Shown: piece after piece, positions 24,440-37,100 of the stretch | How positions within the stretch are numbered: position 1 is the first letter of the stretch | Layout: every line of letters begins with the position of its first letter | Assembly: GCA_003342815.1 (NCBI GenBank) | Contig: PTEX01000307.1 | Location: forward strand, 182,751 to 246,750 | DNA from: Eudromia elegans | Taxonomy: Eukaryota; Chordata; Aves; Tinamiformes; Tinamidae | Length of the DNA: 64,000 bases | Reading direction: 5' to 3' | The notes under the pieces: model-generated | Seen by the model: only the letters and a program-made list of their open reading frames with translations | What the model was told of the DNA's origin: nothing | Databases searched by the model: none | Made by a program: the position numbers and the translations under genes

Positions 24440-25960
24440 CAAACAAGGCGTTAGAAGTCTGCAGGGCTGCAGTTTTGTCAGGACTGCAGAGACATGATGG
24501 GATAACTCATACAACAGGCACACTCCAGTGGATGTGTATAGGCCCTTTAGGAGGGACGGGCTGGGAAGATGAAGAGGTAGAGCTGCCCTGTCTGTGATAG
24601 TTTGGCAGGAATGCATGGAGCTCTGCTGAGGGGTGGCAAAGCCATCTGAGTGCTTATGGGCCGGGGTAGATCAATTTTTTTTGAGCAATGTTTTTGTGGG
24701 TGTCTGCTGCAGACCATCTGGTCAGGAAGAAGTAGTAGATGAGGCCTCTTCAGACTCCTCAAAGAAGCCTCATGTTCCATGGCCATGATCCTCATGGAGA
24801 CTTGCACCTCCCTGATGTCTGCTGGAGGGCCACAACAGCAGAGCACTAGCAATCCAGGAGGCTTCTGTAGCCTCCTGGAGGCTGATATCTCATTTCCTAA
24901 CTCAGGTGGTTGAGGAGCCAACAAGGAGATGTGCTGTGCTGGATTTTGTACCTGTAAAACAAGGAAGGACTAGTCAGGATTGTGAAGACTGGAGGCAGCC
25001 TTGGCTGCAGTGACTGTGACATGGTGGAGTTCAGGTTCATGACAGGAGGGAGAAATGCCAAAAGCAGGATCCCAACCCTGGAATAGGCTTTGGCTGGGCA
25101 GAATGCCATGGGATATAGTCCTGGAATGAAGTCCGGAAGAGCTGCTTGATTTTTAAGGGCCATGCCCTCCAAGTTCAAGAATGCTCCATCCCAACAAGCA
25201 GGAATTATTCCAAAGGTAGCAGGAGGCCTGCATAGATGTACAAAAAGCTTATGACAAAACTCAAACATAAAAATGAGGTTTACAGGAGGTGGTGGCAGGG
25301 GCAGGTGACTTGAGAGGAATACGGAGGCATGCAGGGATGGCGTTAGGAAAGCATAAGGCTACCTGGAGTTTAGCTTGGCAAGGGACAAGAACAGCTTCTG
25401 CAGGTACGGCAGAAACAAAAGGAAGGCTAAGGAAAATGTGAGCATGCTGCTGAATGGGGCTTGGGGCCTGATGACAAAAGATGTGCAAAAGGCTGAGGTA
25501 TTTGTTACCTTCTTTGCTTCAGTCTTTACTGATAGGACTTAATGATACTGGTCCAATACTGTTTAGTAGCCTGGATGAACGCCCAGAGCACACCCTCAGC
25601 AATACAAGAGACACCTAAATATGCTACAGTGAGTTCAGCAAAGGGCCATGGAGATGATCATGACGAGACTGAAGCACCCATCCCGTAAGGCCTGTCAGCC
25701 TGGAAAATTGAAGGCTCCAGGGGACATTATCATTGTCTATCAGTAAATGCTCAAGGTTAAAGAAGATGGGGCCAGATTCTTCTCATTGATGCCCCATGAC
25801 AGGAAAAGAGGCAAAGGCCAGATCTAAGAAAGATTGATTTAAATAGATTGAGAAGACTGCACAAGAAGAAATAGTGAGCTTGTTTGAAAAGTTCTGGGTT
25901 AAATATAGGTTCGCTGACTAAAAAGTAAACATCAGGAAAGAGTGTAATAGTTTCAAAAGA
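24440..25960 (+). mobile_element. Old, internally deleted CR1 LINE (ORF2 remnants)
   Basis: The GC-rich block follows CR1 ORF2 in order. Part of the endonuclease region lies at about 24440-24990. The linker follows at about 25000-25490. The start of the reverse-transcriptase domain, readable as KAEVFVTFFASVFTDRT, is at 25488-25538. A short later RT piece, GPILF...DERPEHTLSN, is at 25550-25605. The sequence then jumps to the C-terminal part, from a QQRAMEMI-like start at about 25640 to a FFSLMPHDRKRG-like stretch near 25780-25830. Two internal deletions have removed the catalytic RT core. The frame shifts repeatedly and stops occur, so it encodes nothing. Homology fades out by about 25960, and no CR1 3' tail is recognisable. 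Minus-strand frames across it are shadows. Confidence 0.88.
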
Positions 25961-28900
25961 TAAGTACAGGCTCAAGTAGCTGTAAATTGACCATCAGTGA
26001 GTTAAATTGACCAAGTTTCTGAGCATCAGCAGCTTTAGAACACTTCTAAACCGGGAAAACAGAAGAATTGTAGGACAGAATTGTATTTTTTAAAATCCAT
26101 ATTGTAAATCAAATTTGATATAATTCATTTTATATTACAAAAGTTTGCACTGCATCTTCAGTTTTTTTCCATGAAACTATTCATCAGTAAAAATTACAAT
26201 TCTCTGTCACACAGCTTGCTCAAAACAAAGATTATCAGATATAAAACATAATGTAAATGTGACAAAACAAATGTTACGTGTACGCTTCAAAAATAGGCTG
26301 AAGTTGTCATTTAAGGACTACTTCTGCAATTTCCTGTAGATCAGCTACCAGATTAGCTTATTCTTGCTGGTTCAGATATCTATTACTGTATTACACTGTG
26401 TCGAGCTTCAAGTTTGCTTCTGAAAGATGTTTTATCCAGTCTACTGGTATAGCTGTGCTCTACGTATAGGACATCTGAGTATATTTTTGTCAGTGTCATA
26501 AAGTAGTTGAAAAGCACTGTAGCATCACACTGATGCTCCTAGGCCTGACCTGTTACCTAATTTTTGTTTGGAGAAGGGCGAGGAGAAATTTGAAACCTCT
26601 GTTGTGAAGGGCTTGATGGAAGTAGCCTTCTCTAAGTACTTCTCAAGGAATTGAGCAATTGACTATTCAGAATACTATAGCTATCTGCTAGAAGCTTAAG
26701 AAAAATGTTTAATACATTATTTCCAGATTCTAGGTAGACATATTTTACTTAATTGCAGCTTCATTGGTTTTGAATGCATTGTGACACAAAATATTTCTCT
26801 GGTTCCTAAAATTTTTTCATAGAAACTAAATTTCTCATGCGAGTTCTCTGAGTTGTCACAAGCAAATTGTCTTTTATCAAGCATGAAGTAACTGGTTTCT
26901 GTGTAAACAAACTTACCAGGCTTCTTGATTCGTCTGAAAAATTTACCCTAAAAATATGGCAAATTAGACTGTACTGAACTGCATAGTACTTTTTCTGTTT
27001 GTGTCCTTTCCTGCTCTGACCGTGTGGTGTACTATTCAGAGATCAATTGAAAGAAAAGGTAATTGATAGATAATTTAAAAGTTAAGTTAATTTAATAGCA
27101 TATGCCTTTTGATTTTTTTCAATGTCATTACACAGTGATTTTTCTTTCTTTTTCTTTTTTTTTTTTTCAATAGATGATTTACCTATAGGAAAAGCATGGC
27201 TGGTTATGTGCACCATTCCTACAAGGCACCCTGACTATTAAAATTTATAACGATTAAATTGAAATTATACAGCATTTGTTTTCAAGCAGCATGGGGATTG
27301 ATCTGATTTTGAGGTAGATTTAGGTATTTATAAAATCTTTAAGCGCTCTTTGGCTTGCCAAAAGACAATTTTAAATGAGTAATTGTCATCATATGAGTGT
27401 GTACCTCTTGGTGGCCTGTGACAAACCACCATTATTTAACATTCTTTATCAATAATTGGATTTTTTTTATCAATAATAAGATAGTAAGAAGGCAACCCAT
27501 CAAAACTGAACAGTTTGGATTATTTAATAAAATCAAATAATGTTGGAAAAGCGGCAATGAGTTAATTATATGAAATAGGTTTCATTTATGTGCTGCTTAA
27601 TATATGATATATAAAAAAAAATCCTAAGAAACATTAAAAAAAAGATTTGAGTATCTCGGTGGTCAGCTAAAGATTTAACTCATCCTTAAGCACCTTTACG
27701 TATTTCTACTGGAGTGTAACATACAAGCACAGGACAAAAAAAAAAACCAAACAAAAAACTCCCCACAACTATTAGTCATATCTGTTGTTCTTCATTACTG
27801 GAAAAATTGATGTCAGAACTAGATTCTTGTCTAACTGCCGGTGTTATGGCTCAGAGTTAACTCTAAAAAGTTTAAATACGTTAGACTAAATATCTGTGCA
27901 TTATTTTTTTCTTTCCTGACTAACAGTACATGCCATTGTGTTCTGATTTGCAATATTACTTATTTTAGAAAATATCTTCATTTGTTATATAGACTTCAGT
28001 AGTCTTCTGTTTTAGCAGGGAAAATTTGCTGCCTATTAATAAAAGAATGTGCTAAATTAACTCTGCTGAATAAATGGAACACACTTTTATTGTGCAGATA
28101 TGGCCTCATCTTGCAAACAGCGTAAGTATTTTGGTATATTTAGTGTTTAGGTATTTGAAGATTTCAGTGAAATTTGCCATTTCAAAGGTAGTGGATGAAG
28201 CCTGGATATTTAAGTTATCTAGATGTTTAAAGCTAGAAATTATCTTTTGACTTCTGTAGAAGTTGTCATCTTTCACCTATTCAATAAAAGCAGAATATAA
28301 AGTGCTATATGCCAATACTAAGAAAAGAAAAAATGACTGGTATGATGACCTCCTGTGAGTGGTCTCTTTGGTTATCTCCCATAAAATGTCTGCATTTGGA
28401 TTCCATCTAAATAATAGATAATAATAATAACTCACCAAAAAGTCCACAGTGTGCTATGGAGAATATGAAATGATATTGAACAGCAGAAATATAGTTTGGT
28501 CATATTCTGCTTTTTATTTTTTTTCCTAAGTAATAAGGATATGAGAAAGAGAAAGAAGGGGAAGGAAAGAAAAAGTGAGAAACAATAAAATTATGAAAGC
28601 TATTCCTTGGATAGTCATCTTATTTTAAAATATTCATAAATGAGAAAGTTGTCTATTTCATTTGCCATGCCGTATGTTGCATAGTGGTTTTCATTCCTAT
28701 GAGGTCAAATTGTTTTCTATATATGACACAGACCATCTGATTGGGGAAAAAAAAAAAGAAAGATAAAAGATAAAATAGATTTTGGGCAGTTTTAGAAGTG
28801 AGCTAGGAATATCTGCTTCTTGCTGACAACTGCCAGCTGACACTATTTGTAATTGCATATAGGTCTGTATCTTGGAGCATTAGCTAGAATATTACAAAAA

Positions 28901-29309
28901 GCAAGAACTGGTGCAGAAAAGAAAGGAAAGAATATAACATAGCGAATTTAGTAACTTCATTCCATTTTTGTTCTAAAAAATGCACTTAACTTTTCTCTTC
29001 TGTGAAAATAATATTACCAGAATGTATTTATCTGAAACCTCACAAATATACTTAGCTTTTCGTTTTCAGAGACTTACAGATCCCAGATCATACTTATAAA
29101 GATACTTTTGTGGATTTGCTACATAATTATACTTGTAATGCTAAGCTATTTTGATTACTAATTTTCAGATGGTCTTTATAAAATATTTTTACTAAGGTCA
29201 TTGAGTCTCTTACATATGCATACACACACATCATAAACACACACACTCAGACACTTGCACTACCATTAGTCACTTAATCTAACGTGTGCTTGGGAAATGA
29301 ATAATTATA
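25961..29309. other. AT-rich non-coding DNA, no gene seen
   Basis: No recognisable coding or repeat content apart from A/T runs (a T run at about 27156, A runs near 27738 and 28748) and the CA-rich patch at 29218-29256. Long frames are absent. Confidence 0.75.
29218..29256. repeat. Interrupted (CA)n microsatellite
   Basis: Three short CA blocks separated by TCATAAA and TCAGA. It lies about 55 bp before a CR1 3' end. Confidence 0.85.
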
Positions 29310-29812
29310 TCATAGAATCATAGAATGGCTAGGGTTGGAAGGGACCTGTAGAGGTCATCTAGTCCAACCCCCCTGCACACGCAGGGTCGCCTAGAGCACG
29401 TGGCACAGGGTGATGTCCAGGCGGGTTTTGAAGATCTCCAGAGAAGGAGACTCCACCACCTCTCTGGGCAGCCTGTTCCAGTGCTCTGTCACCCTCACCG
29501 TTAAGAAATTCTTCCTCAAGTTCCTGTGGAACTTTTGGTGCCTCAATTTGTGGCCGTTTCCCCTAGTTCTATCACTGGCCACCACTGAGAAGAGGCCAGC
29601 CCCCTCCTCCTCACTCCCTTCCTTGAGATATTTATATACATTGATCAGATCCCCTCTCAGTCTTCTCTTCTGCAGGCTGAAGAGGCCCAGCTCTCTCAGC
29701 CTTTCCTCATAGGGCAGATGTTCCAGACCCCTAATCATCTTTGTGGCCCTGCGCTGGACTCTCTCTAGCAGCTCCACATCCCTCCTGCACTGGGGAGCCC
29801 ACAACTGCACAT
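29310..29812 (-). mobile_element. CR1 LINE 3' end, best preserved copy in the window
   Basis: On the minus strand it ends in the duplicated CR1 terminal motif (ATTCTATGATTCTATGA, seen on the plus strand as TCATAGAATCATAGAAT at 29310). This is preceded by the typical short 3' UTR with GACCTCTACAGGTCCC-like sequence and by the C-terminal part of ORF2. About 500 bp long and 5'-truncated. It keeps an unbroken reading frame and a GC content well above its flanks, which suggests a younger insertion than the other CR1 copies here. Confidence 0.96.
29391..29810 (-). pseudogene. C-terminal fragment of CR1 ORF2 (reverse transcriptase polyprotein)
   Basis: A 139-codon open frame with the CR1 ORF2 C-terminal signatures in order: [19 protein letters not shown] near residues 14-32, then [54 protein letters not shown] and a final LEIFKTRLD. 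It lies downstream of the RT catalytic region, so endonuclease and YADD-type RT motifs are absent. The first ATG is internal to the original protein and is not a true start. The fragment has no promoter of its own and should be inert. Confidence 0.93.
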
Positions 29813-31130
29813 GCGACTATTTCCAAGATTTTAATTTTAATTCTTTATCAGACAGATTTATTGTCACTTCAATTTGTATTAAAATATTTTAATCTGCTGA
29901 CATGGGCTGTAGCTAGATTCTATTATAGATTGTGTTTCCGTAAAGTTTCTGTTATTAAGCATAATAAGTTAGATTTTTGGGTTGTGTTTTCATTCTTGGC
30001 TTTGGGTCTACTTAACTCTGAGACTTCTGTCTCTGTGTTTACATATCTAAACTCTGGACTCAATCCCCATGTTTTAAATATTATTTGAAAATTTACATTT
30101 TGGAAAATATTTTTAAAGAAAAATATGTGCTAACCTATGTGATAAATAGAACTCTTTCAGTGATAAACTGAGGCTTTGAATCTCAAGTACCAAGAAAGTC
30201 AATTGGTGTCTGAAATTTCCACCTTTCCTCTTCTTTCCGTGTGTGTGTGTGCAGGCAGGGCTTATACCTGTCATGTCACCCTCTCAAGCGGCAGAAACTC
30301 TTTGGGGCACTGAAGTTTTCTAGCATCTTTACTTTCCTTCAGACATTTGCTTTCTGTTGGTCAGCTTCTTAACCCATTTAGAAGAAAACAGGCAAACAAT
30401 GGAAAACAAGGAAGTCTCATGTTTTTGTTACACTGATGATGAATAACTTGTCCTTCTGTCAAGGTAACTCCTTTTTTTGTCACATCAAATTTGTTTTGTT
30501 GGTTTGTGTATCATGTTTAAAGATATAAAGATAGAGCATAATTAACAACATATTGTTATTTAATATTTATTACATATTTAATAATTAAGACATAATGAGT
30601 TTCTGCTAACAAAACAGCTTTCTTTTAGATGGTCATATGACTGAGAAATGAGAAATTATATATACTTTCTTCATGCTATTAAGGGAATCTCTAAGTTTGT
30701 TACAAAAACAAAACCAAACAAAACAAAAAATTGTGATGTTTATTGCTCTTTGGTGCTCATTTAAGTCCTACTAGCAGATTTGACTCATAAATTAAGCAGA
30801 CTCAGAAATTAGAAAGTTTAAATAGTAGTAAATAACTGCATTACTATCTGCCTTTTATTGAATAAAAAAAAAGATGGAGGATAAAACTTTTTTCTCACTA
30901 CATTCAATCTTCAGTGATATCTCTTTAGAAGACTACTTTTTTTTTTTCCTTAATAGTAGCAATTTTGATACTTTTATTTCTTTATAATATATTGTAAAGC
31001 ACAATTCTGTAATTTCTGTAATACTGCATGTATTGAAAATGTGATTTTACCTTAAAATTATACATAAAATTATCTGTAGTAATGCTATCAAGTATTTTCA
31101 TGTATTTGAAATAACATCTAAGGATGAAAT

Positions 31131-31163
31131 ACATATGTATATATGTATGTACACACACACACA
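31131..31163. repeat. (TATG)n/(CA)n compound microsatellite
   Basis: ACATATGTATATATGTATGT passes into a run of CA dinucleotides. It is ordinary simple sequence. Confidence 0.85.
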
Positions 31164-31435
31164 GAAATACACACTCACTTTTTATTCTGTTGGATTCAGA
31201 AGTGAATCCAAATAAAGCTTAGTTTTTCTCATTACAAACCAGCATGGATTTATCAAGGGAAAGAAGTGAATCATATCTCATTAATAATAATATTGTTTAA
31301 TAAAGTGTCTTAGGAGACCTTTTTTAGAGGTATGAGGTATCCACCACCCATCATTCCTAGCTGTTTCTCTATGTTTCTGTTAAATTGAGCTACTTTATAT
31401 CCATATGAAATATACAATAGGATAATCCACTGTTC

Positions 31436-31476
31436 TGTCTTACTTATTTCTGTCTTACTTAAGTATTGTCTTACTT
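31436..31476. repeat. Three copies of TGTCTTACTT
   Basis: Exact copies start at 31436, 31451 and 31467, a period of 15-16 bp with diverged spacers. A small tandem repeat. Confidence 0.85.
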
Positions 31477-34107
31477 TTACTCTTTAAAAATAAAGTAAAA
31501 CTTTTTCTTCTGAGTTTTCAGTGCAGTGTGCCAGTCTCAAATTTTCCTCTTTATCTACTTATCTAACTTAAAGAATCTATTTCCAGGTGTCCCTCTGGCA
31601 TTCAGATTACAAGATTTTCCCAGCTTCCTTTTGGAGAAAAGTTCCCTTTTCTGATTTGATAAATGGAGACATATACATGCTAGAGCTTTTGCTACAGGGT
31701 TTAGTCTTATGAATCTGTGATCAGAATTACTGTGCCTATATTTATATAAATTTATATAAATTGCCTCTCTGTTTAAGCAAGTCTTGAGAAACTTGAAACT
31801 TGAAACCTGCACTTTCCACGTTGCTTTCCTTCTAGTGTTTTAGCCTAAGAGTCACAATTGTTATTTTCATTCAAAATGTCAGATGAAAGGATCATGTATT
31901 ACTTTCATATTACAAGTAAAAAGTGCAGAAAGAGCAGGGAAGACCGTATGATCAAGTACTTCAGAAAGCACACAGATATTGCTTAATTAAGACTATATGG
32001 TCATGCCTAGAGAAGATCTAAAAGTGCTGACAGTAGCACAGAGACAGTGCCGTGAGTGTCATGTCAGGGACTGGAGGAGAAACCAAATAGTTAATCAAGT
32101 ATGATGTCTGGATTTGCTCTACAAAGAGCCAGTCAGAATATGCAGGAGAACGATGATACCACTGGAAAAAGCCAGTATAGCTCTAAAGTCCTGTTGCACA
32201 GTACTGATTTCAGTACAAACCACGAAATCTGATGCTGCACTTCCCCACTCACTCTGAGGCTGGGAAAGGCACCCCCATGTTAAATGTCTTCCGTGGCTCC
32301 TTTCCACAACAAAGGTGGAAGTCTTTCCAGGAAGCAAGCAGGCTCCAGCTCTAGTATGTTAAGTCTGAGGGTATTCTGGGGTCCACAGCCCTGTGCATCT
32401 GCAGTTTTCCCAAGGTTCAGAGCAGCTCCAGCCTCAGGGCTGTTGGGCAGCAGCACCCCAATGGCTCTATCATCCACTAGGCTGCATTTGAAGGTGGCTC
32501 TGTGATTTTATATCTCCTTTAGCTTATTTCTCTTGGTGACTTACCTCAGGAACAGGTAGCAAACTGTTTATTTTTCCAGCTTTTCTGAAATGCTTTCGAC
32601 AACCAGGAAACACGGTAATGATGAAACGTGCCTATCACATAAGAACAAAGCCTTTGTGCATGAGTATGAAATAAAAATATAGATTTTTCTTTTTTTAACA
32701 ATATATTTCCAGTAAAGGATGTAGGAAGTTAATGAAAATATGTTTAGGAGTTTACCACCATCCCCCTTCCCTCCTCAAAAAAACCCATAATTAGTTTCTT
32801 AAAGTTTAGTGTACACTGTATCTGTCGAAGTCCTGGAGAAACATAGAAGGATCTTCAACTTTTTTTTTCCTTGATGCTATTGATACTGCAGAATAAAAAC
32901 ATGTCAATGTTTACTAAAATTCAAAATTTAGCAACTGTTTTTCTTTTAATATCAATTCTGTTGTAAGATCTTGCAAACAAAACAGTTTTGGTCTATAAAA
33001 TGCTCATAGACTATTTTTCATACCCTCTGAAATAATGAGCTGTTTCATTTGAAGCTGTTTGTGTATTTTACCCAAAATAGTAGCTCTCACTGTACTATAT
33101 TCAGATGTTTTGCACTGTGAAGGATAATGCTGTCCTCACCCATTAGAACACATGCACCCAGCATATACGAGTTCGTATCTTCAGTCCATATTCGTATCAT
33201 TTTTGTAATGCTACATGAGCTGCTAACACATTCTGCAGTTTAGGCGTATACTGTAACATCCATCTGATTATCACCAAAATATTGCCCTCAATTTTCTTTT
33301 CCAGAATTATTGTGATCTACTTCTGCATGTCCAGCTATCTGAGAAGTTATCCACATCTTCTCATGTTGCATACCAAACATTTCTTTGTCTATGACTTTGA
33401 GCAAAACTGTAAAAGCCCAACACACCTATGTTGCCACCTTCAGTTTTACTGCTGTTCATTTAATTATGGGGCTTTAGCATTTGTCATTTTGTCTTACATA
33501 ATGTTTCCTAATCCCTATTAAAACAAGAGTGATATGGGAATGTGTTCTATGTTCTAAAGGAAATAAAGATAATTATAAAACCTGGAACATAAGTATTCTT
33601 CATTTTTTGAGGATGAAATTAAATTTTTAGTTACAAATATGTGGAGGAATTTATTTTTTCTTATTCAAATGGCAAAGAGATCAAAACAACATTCTAGGAT
33701 TCCTGTTTCAAAAATGACATTTTTAAACCTCTACTAATCTGTTTTCATTGTTGTCATATTCCCCAAAGCCTTTTTTTTTTTTCCTTTAGCCTCAGTAATG
33801 CTAATGATTCATTGATCATGATTTCTCCTGTTTAAGTATTAAGAAACATTGTTCTTTCTATACTGAACACCAAATCCATGGTAAGCTAATTTGGATGCAA
33901 CTAAACAGTGTTCTATTTTATTTTCCACTGGATGACAATAAGACGGAAGTGAAATCAAAATGCCACCATGAGACGAAATACTCATGTCAGCTTTGAAACA
34001 CTGGTCTTCAGAAAAAGTAATTGATATGTTTTTCCCGTGGGCTCACACTAGTATTATAGGTATCATTGCAGCTTTATATCTTCAGTTGCATGATGCAATA
34101 TAGATTA

Positions 34108-34128
34108 TGTATATATATATATATATAA
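34108..34128. repeat. (TA)n microsatellite
   Basis: About nine uninterrupted TA units, flanked by ATTATG and ATCTT. Confidence 0.9.
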
Positions 34129-37100
34129 TCTTTTTTAATAATAATCTTTATTGGCAAAAGTTGTTGCAACCTCCATGTTTATATTCCATCCATAAGCAGA
34201 CATGCTCAATATGAAAATGGTAATCTTTTCTGCATGCAAGAAGGCTTTTAATTGTGCCTGCATAGGAGTATAAACCAGGAGTGTTTAGGAATTAATTGTT
34301 AAAGAGCAAAAAACCAAATGTTGCTCCAAATAAATGGTAAAGCAAAACAGATGTTAAAATACCAGAGAGGGCTGTATTTCAAATTCATTTTAATTACTCC
34401 TGAGTGCGTCCTTCTAATGACAGATTTTGTTTTCTTTGGCTAATTTTGAGTAGAAGCCATACCACCTAACCACTTTAGAATGCATCACTGGGCTGGAATC
34501 TATTTTTAAAACCCATTAATCTGACAGGCCAAATTAAGTCTGGCGCCTTAGCCTTCCAAAAAAAAATATGTGATGAGACAGTTAAAAAAAAAAAAATTTT
34601 TTTTTTTCTCAGGTAAAGCCTATTCCATTACCTAAAGATATATAATCTAGCGAATGAAGAGGTTAAAAAGAAAAACACACAATACTTATGGGTCTTATCT
34701 CAAATGAAATCCTTCCTTGCCTGTTTTTGACAGTTCCTTTTAGCCCAATTAACTTCATCTCTTTTGGGGATAGACTGACTTTCTCTTGCAATATGCTATT
34801 TGTGACAGCTCTGCTGCACCTTATTTTGCTTCCTTAATTTCCAGACCAGAATCTTTATGTTTATAGTATTTCATTGTTTAGGATGGGCAAAACTGAGTCA
34901 CTAAATAGGTGTCAGGGTGAGATTTGTTTTTTTGCATGTCCTTAGGGCAACAGCATGGGGGATGTAATCTCTGACATTTTAGAGTACATATGTCTATCAT
35001 GACTTCTTATGGTGTTTGTTCGGTTGTGTTCTATTATGCAAATCCAGTGTGTCTCATAACTTATTGTAAATCAGGGGAGGATGCTTGTCCAGCTGAAAAA
35101 TACCTTTTTGCAGATGAATATGCGTGTTTTCTGAACTGCGGCTCACAGAATACCCCAAATTAATTTTTCTGCCTTTTTTTTTCACTGAAAATAAAAGATT
35201 TTCTGTTGGGGAGATAAAAAACGAAAGGAAACCATCACTGACAAGCACTGATTAATTTCCTCATAATATGAAGAATTGGCATAACAATATTTGGCATTAT
35301 GTTTAGCTGCTCAAATTTAGACTTTCTCAAACGTTAATTGATTTCTGGAGGGCTCATGTAGAGCACATTGAGAGCAATGGATTGAAATGCAAGTCAGCTG
35401 ATACTACCTAAAGTGTTATTCTATTGGGAGATATATACTAACAGCTAGTATGTTAGCAGTGCATGGCAAGCGGAGCAGTGCGTTGGCTGCAACGATGGCA
35501 GTCATTTTGCTATTTTTGGGTCATTGACAGTTCCCATTTATGCAAGGTGAAAGAGTATCCTAGGAGACATTTGGACAGATTGACTTGATAAAGTATTCCA
35601 CGGCGTGTCCTGACAAGATCAGCACAGTCCCTGTGGGGCCTGGAGGAGGAGAAGCCCAGGATTGCCACGTGCCTTCACTTGGCTGTTCGGAGCTCTGCTT
35701 CATGTAGCGTCTGTGTTAAAATTAGCTACCCTTGGGTAACCCCCTGTGAAACACAGTGCTTGATTACAAATGCCTCCTACTAGGATTTTGCATTCCCACA
35801 CTCAGCTTCTTCCCTAAGGATGACCTAAGAAGCTGTCTTGTCACTGAAGAGGGATCAAGGCACCTCAGATCTAAGAGGAAACCTGTGGGATGTAAAGATA
35901 CCCTTGTTCTCAAGAAGTTGAGGTAGAGAAAGAGGGAAAGGACAAAAATATATGTGAAATAACTTTTCTTTTAACTTAAATATACCTTTTGCTACTTGGA
36001 AAGAAAGAAACACAGTTCTGAAAGAATTGAATATAGAAGAGAAAGCCTATGCATAACTTTGAACAGTATTTTTGTATTTCCTTAATCAAATAGTTAAGAA
36101 ACATACTTCTTTACTTTAGTATCAAATGAGATTGTCCTGGCTCTGTAAGGATTAAATGATTGCATTTTTATATGTCTTAACCTTTTTCATTTTTTTCTTT
36201 TTAATGATCTCATAAGAATTTCATATGTATTCTCTAGCTAGGAGGACTGAGTGAGATTACCTGAGAGATTATATTAAAGCTGTGTGTTGTAAATCTATCA
36301 AGGCAGAGCTCTTCCTCGAGAACATCTGTCTGGAAAGAGCACAACTCTGTTTCCAGAACTAAACCTCATTCATCAAGTCCTGTGACACCAACGTCCCCCT
36401 TCCCAGCAGTGCAAAATGTACAGCTGATGCACAGCCGCAGATGGAGTCTGCTTTCATAAAGACTGCTAAACAGGGAGTATAAGTCAGTGGAGAGAAATTA
36501 GGTTAGAATGGAGGCTTAAAATGGGAGAAGAGATATAATTAAAAAGTTGAGACTCCTTATCATCATGTCATTCTAACCTTGTTCCATTAGCAAAAATAAA
36601 ATAAGTCACTCAAGAGCTACTGCATTTAAAGAGTCTATTTTAAACTCATGTTCCAAATTGCCTATGAGTTTAAAATAAACTGTACTGGATTTTTCTGACA
36701 TTAACTTTTTGTCACTATGCTTTCTTTGCTGATATGATAATTTCTGACACACCATGTTAGAGAACTATACTTTAAATGCCTTTAAGTAGACATTACTGTA
36801 AATATATTGAACAAGTTAATGAATATCCTAGTTCCATTTTGATTTTCACCACCTATTCATGATTGCTGTAAGCATTTAAACATATTACTTACTGCCCTAT
36901 ACACACACTAGAGGAGATAAAGACAACCTAATAACTTCTTGGAAGAATAGGAAAATCTTTTCTGTTTTCATACATGTCTTCCAGTAAGAAAAGATTTACA
37001 GCTTTGTAGCAAAGAGACGGAGCTAGTGGAGATATAAGAGCTCATTGCAGTTATATGAAACTGTAAATGTCAAAACTTGGCCTAATTGTGGCTGGGTATT

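Larger units (their letters stand above)
29813..34107. other. Non-coding DNA, no gene seen
   Basis: AT-rich with a GC-richer island at about 32110-32510 that has overlapping short frames on both strands (see findings). Simple repeats include (GT)n at about 30238-30252, an (AAAAC)-like run at 30702-30731, a TATG/CA patch at 31131-31163, a triple TGTCTTACTT at 31436-31476 and a double TTTATATAAA at 31741-31760. No element or exon is recognised. Confidence 0.7.

Noticed and set aside
24547-25488. Three adjacent minus-strand frames of 125, 123 and 75 codons
   Set aside because: They are antisense to a plus-strand CR1 remnant. The GC-rich LINE sequence leaves frames open by chance.
29410-29712. 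100-codon plus-strand frame
   Set aside because: Shadow of the CR1 ORF2 fragment on the opposite strand.
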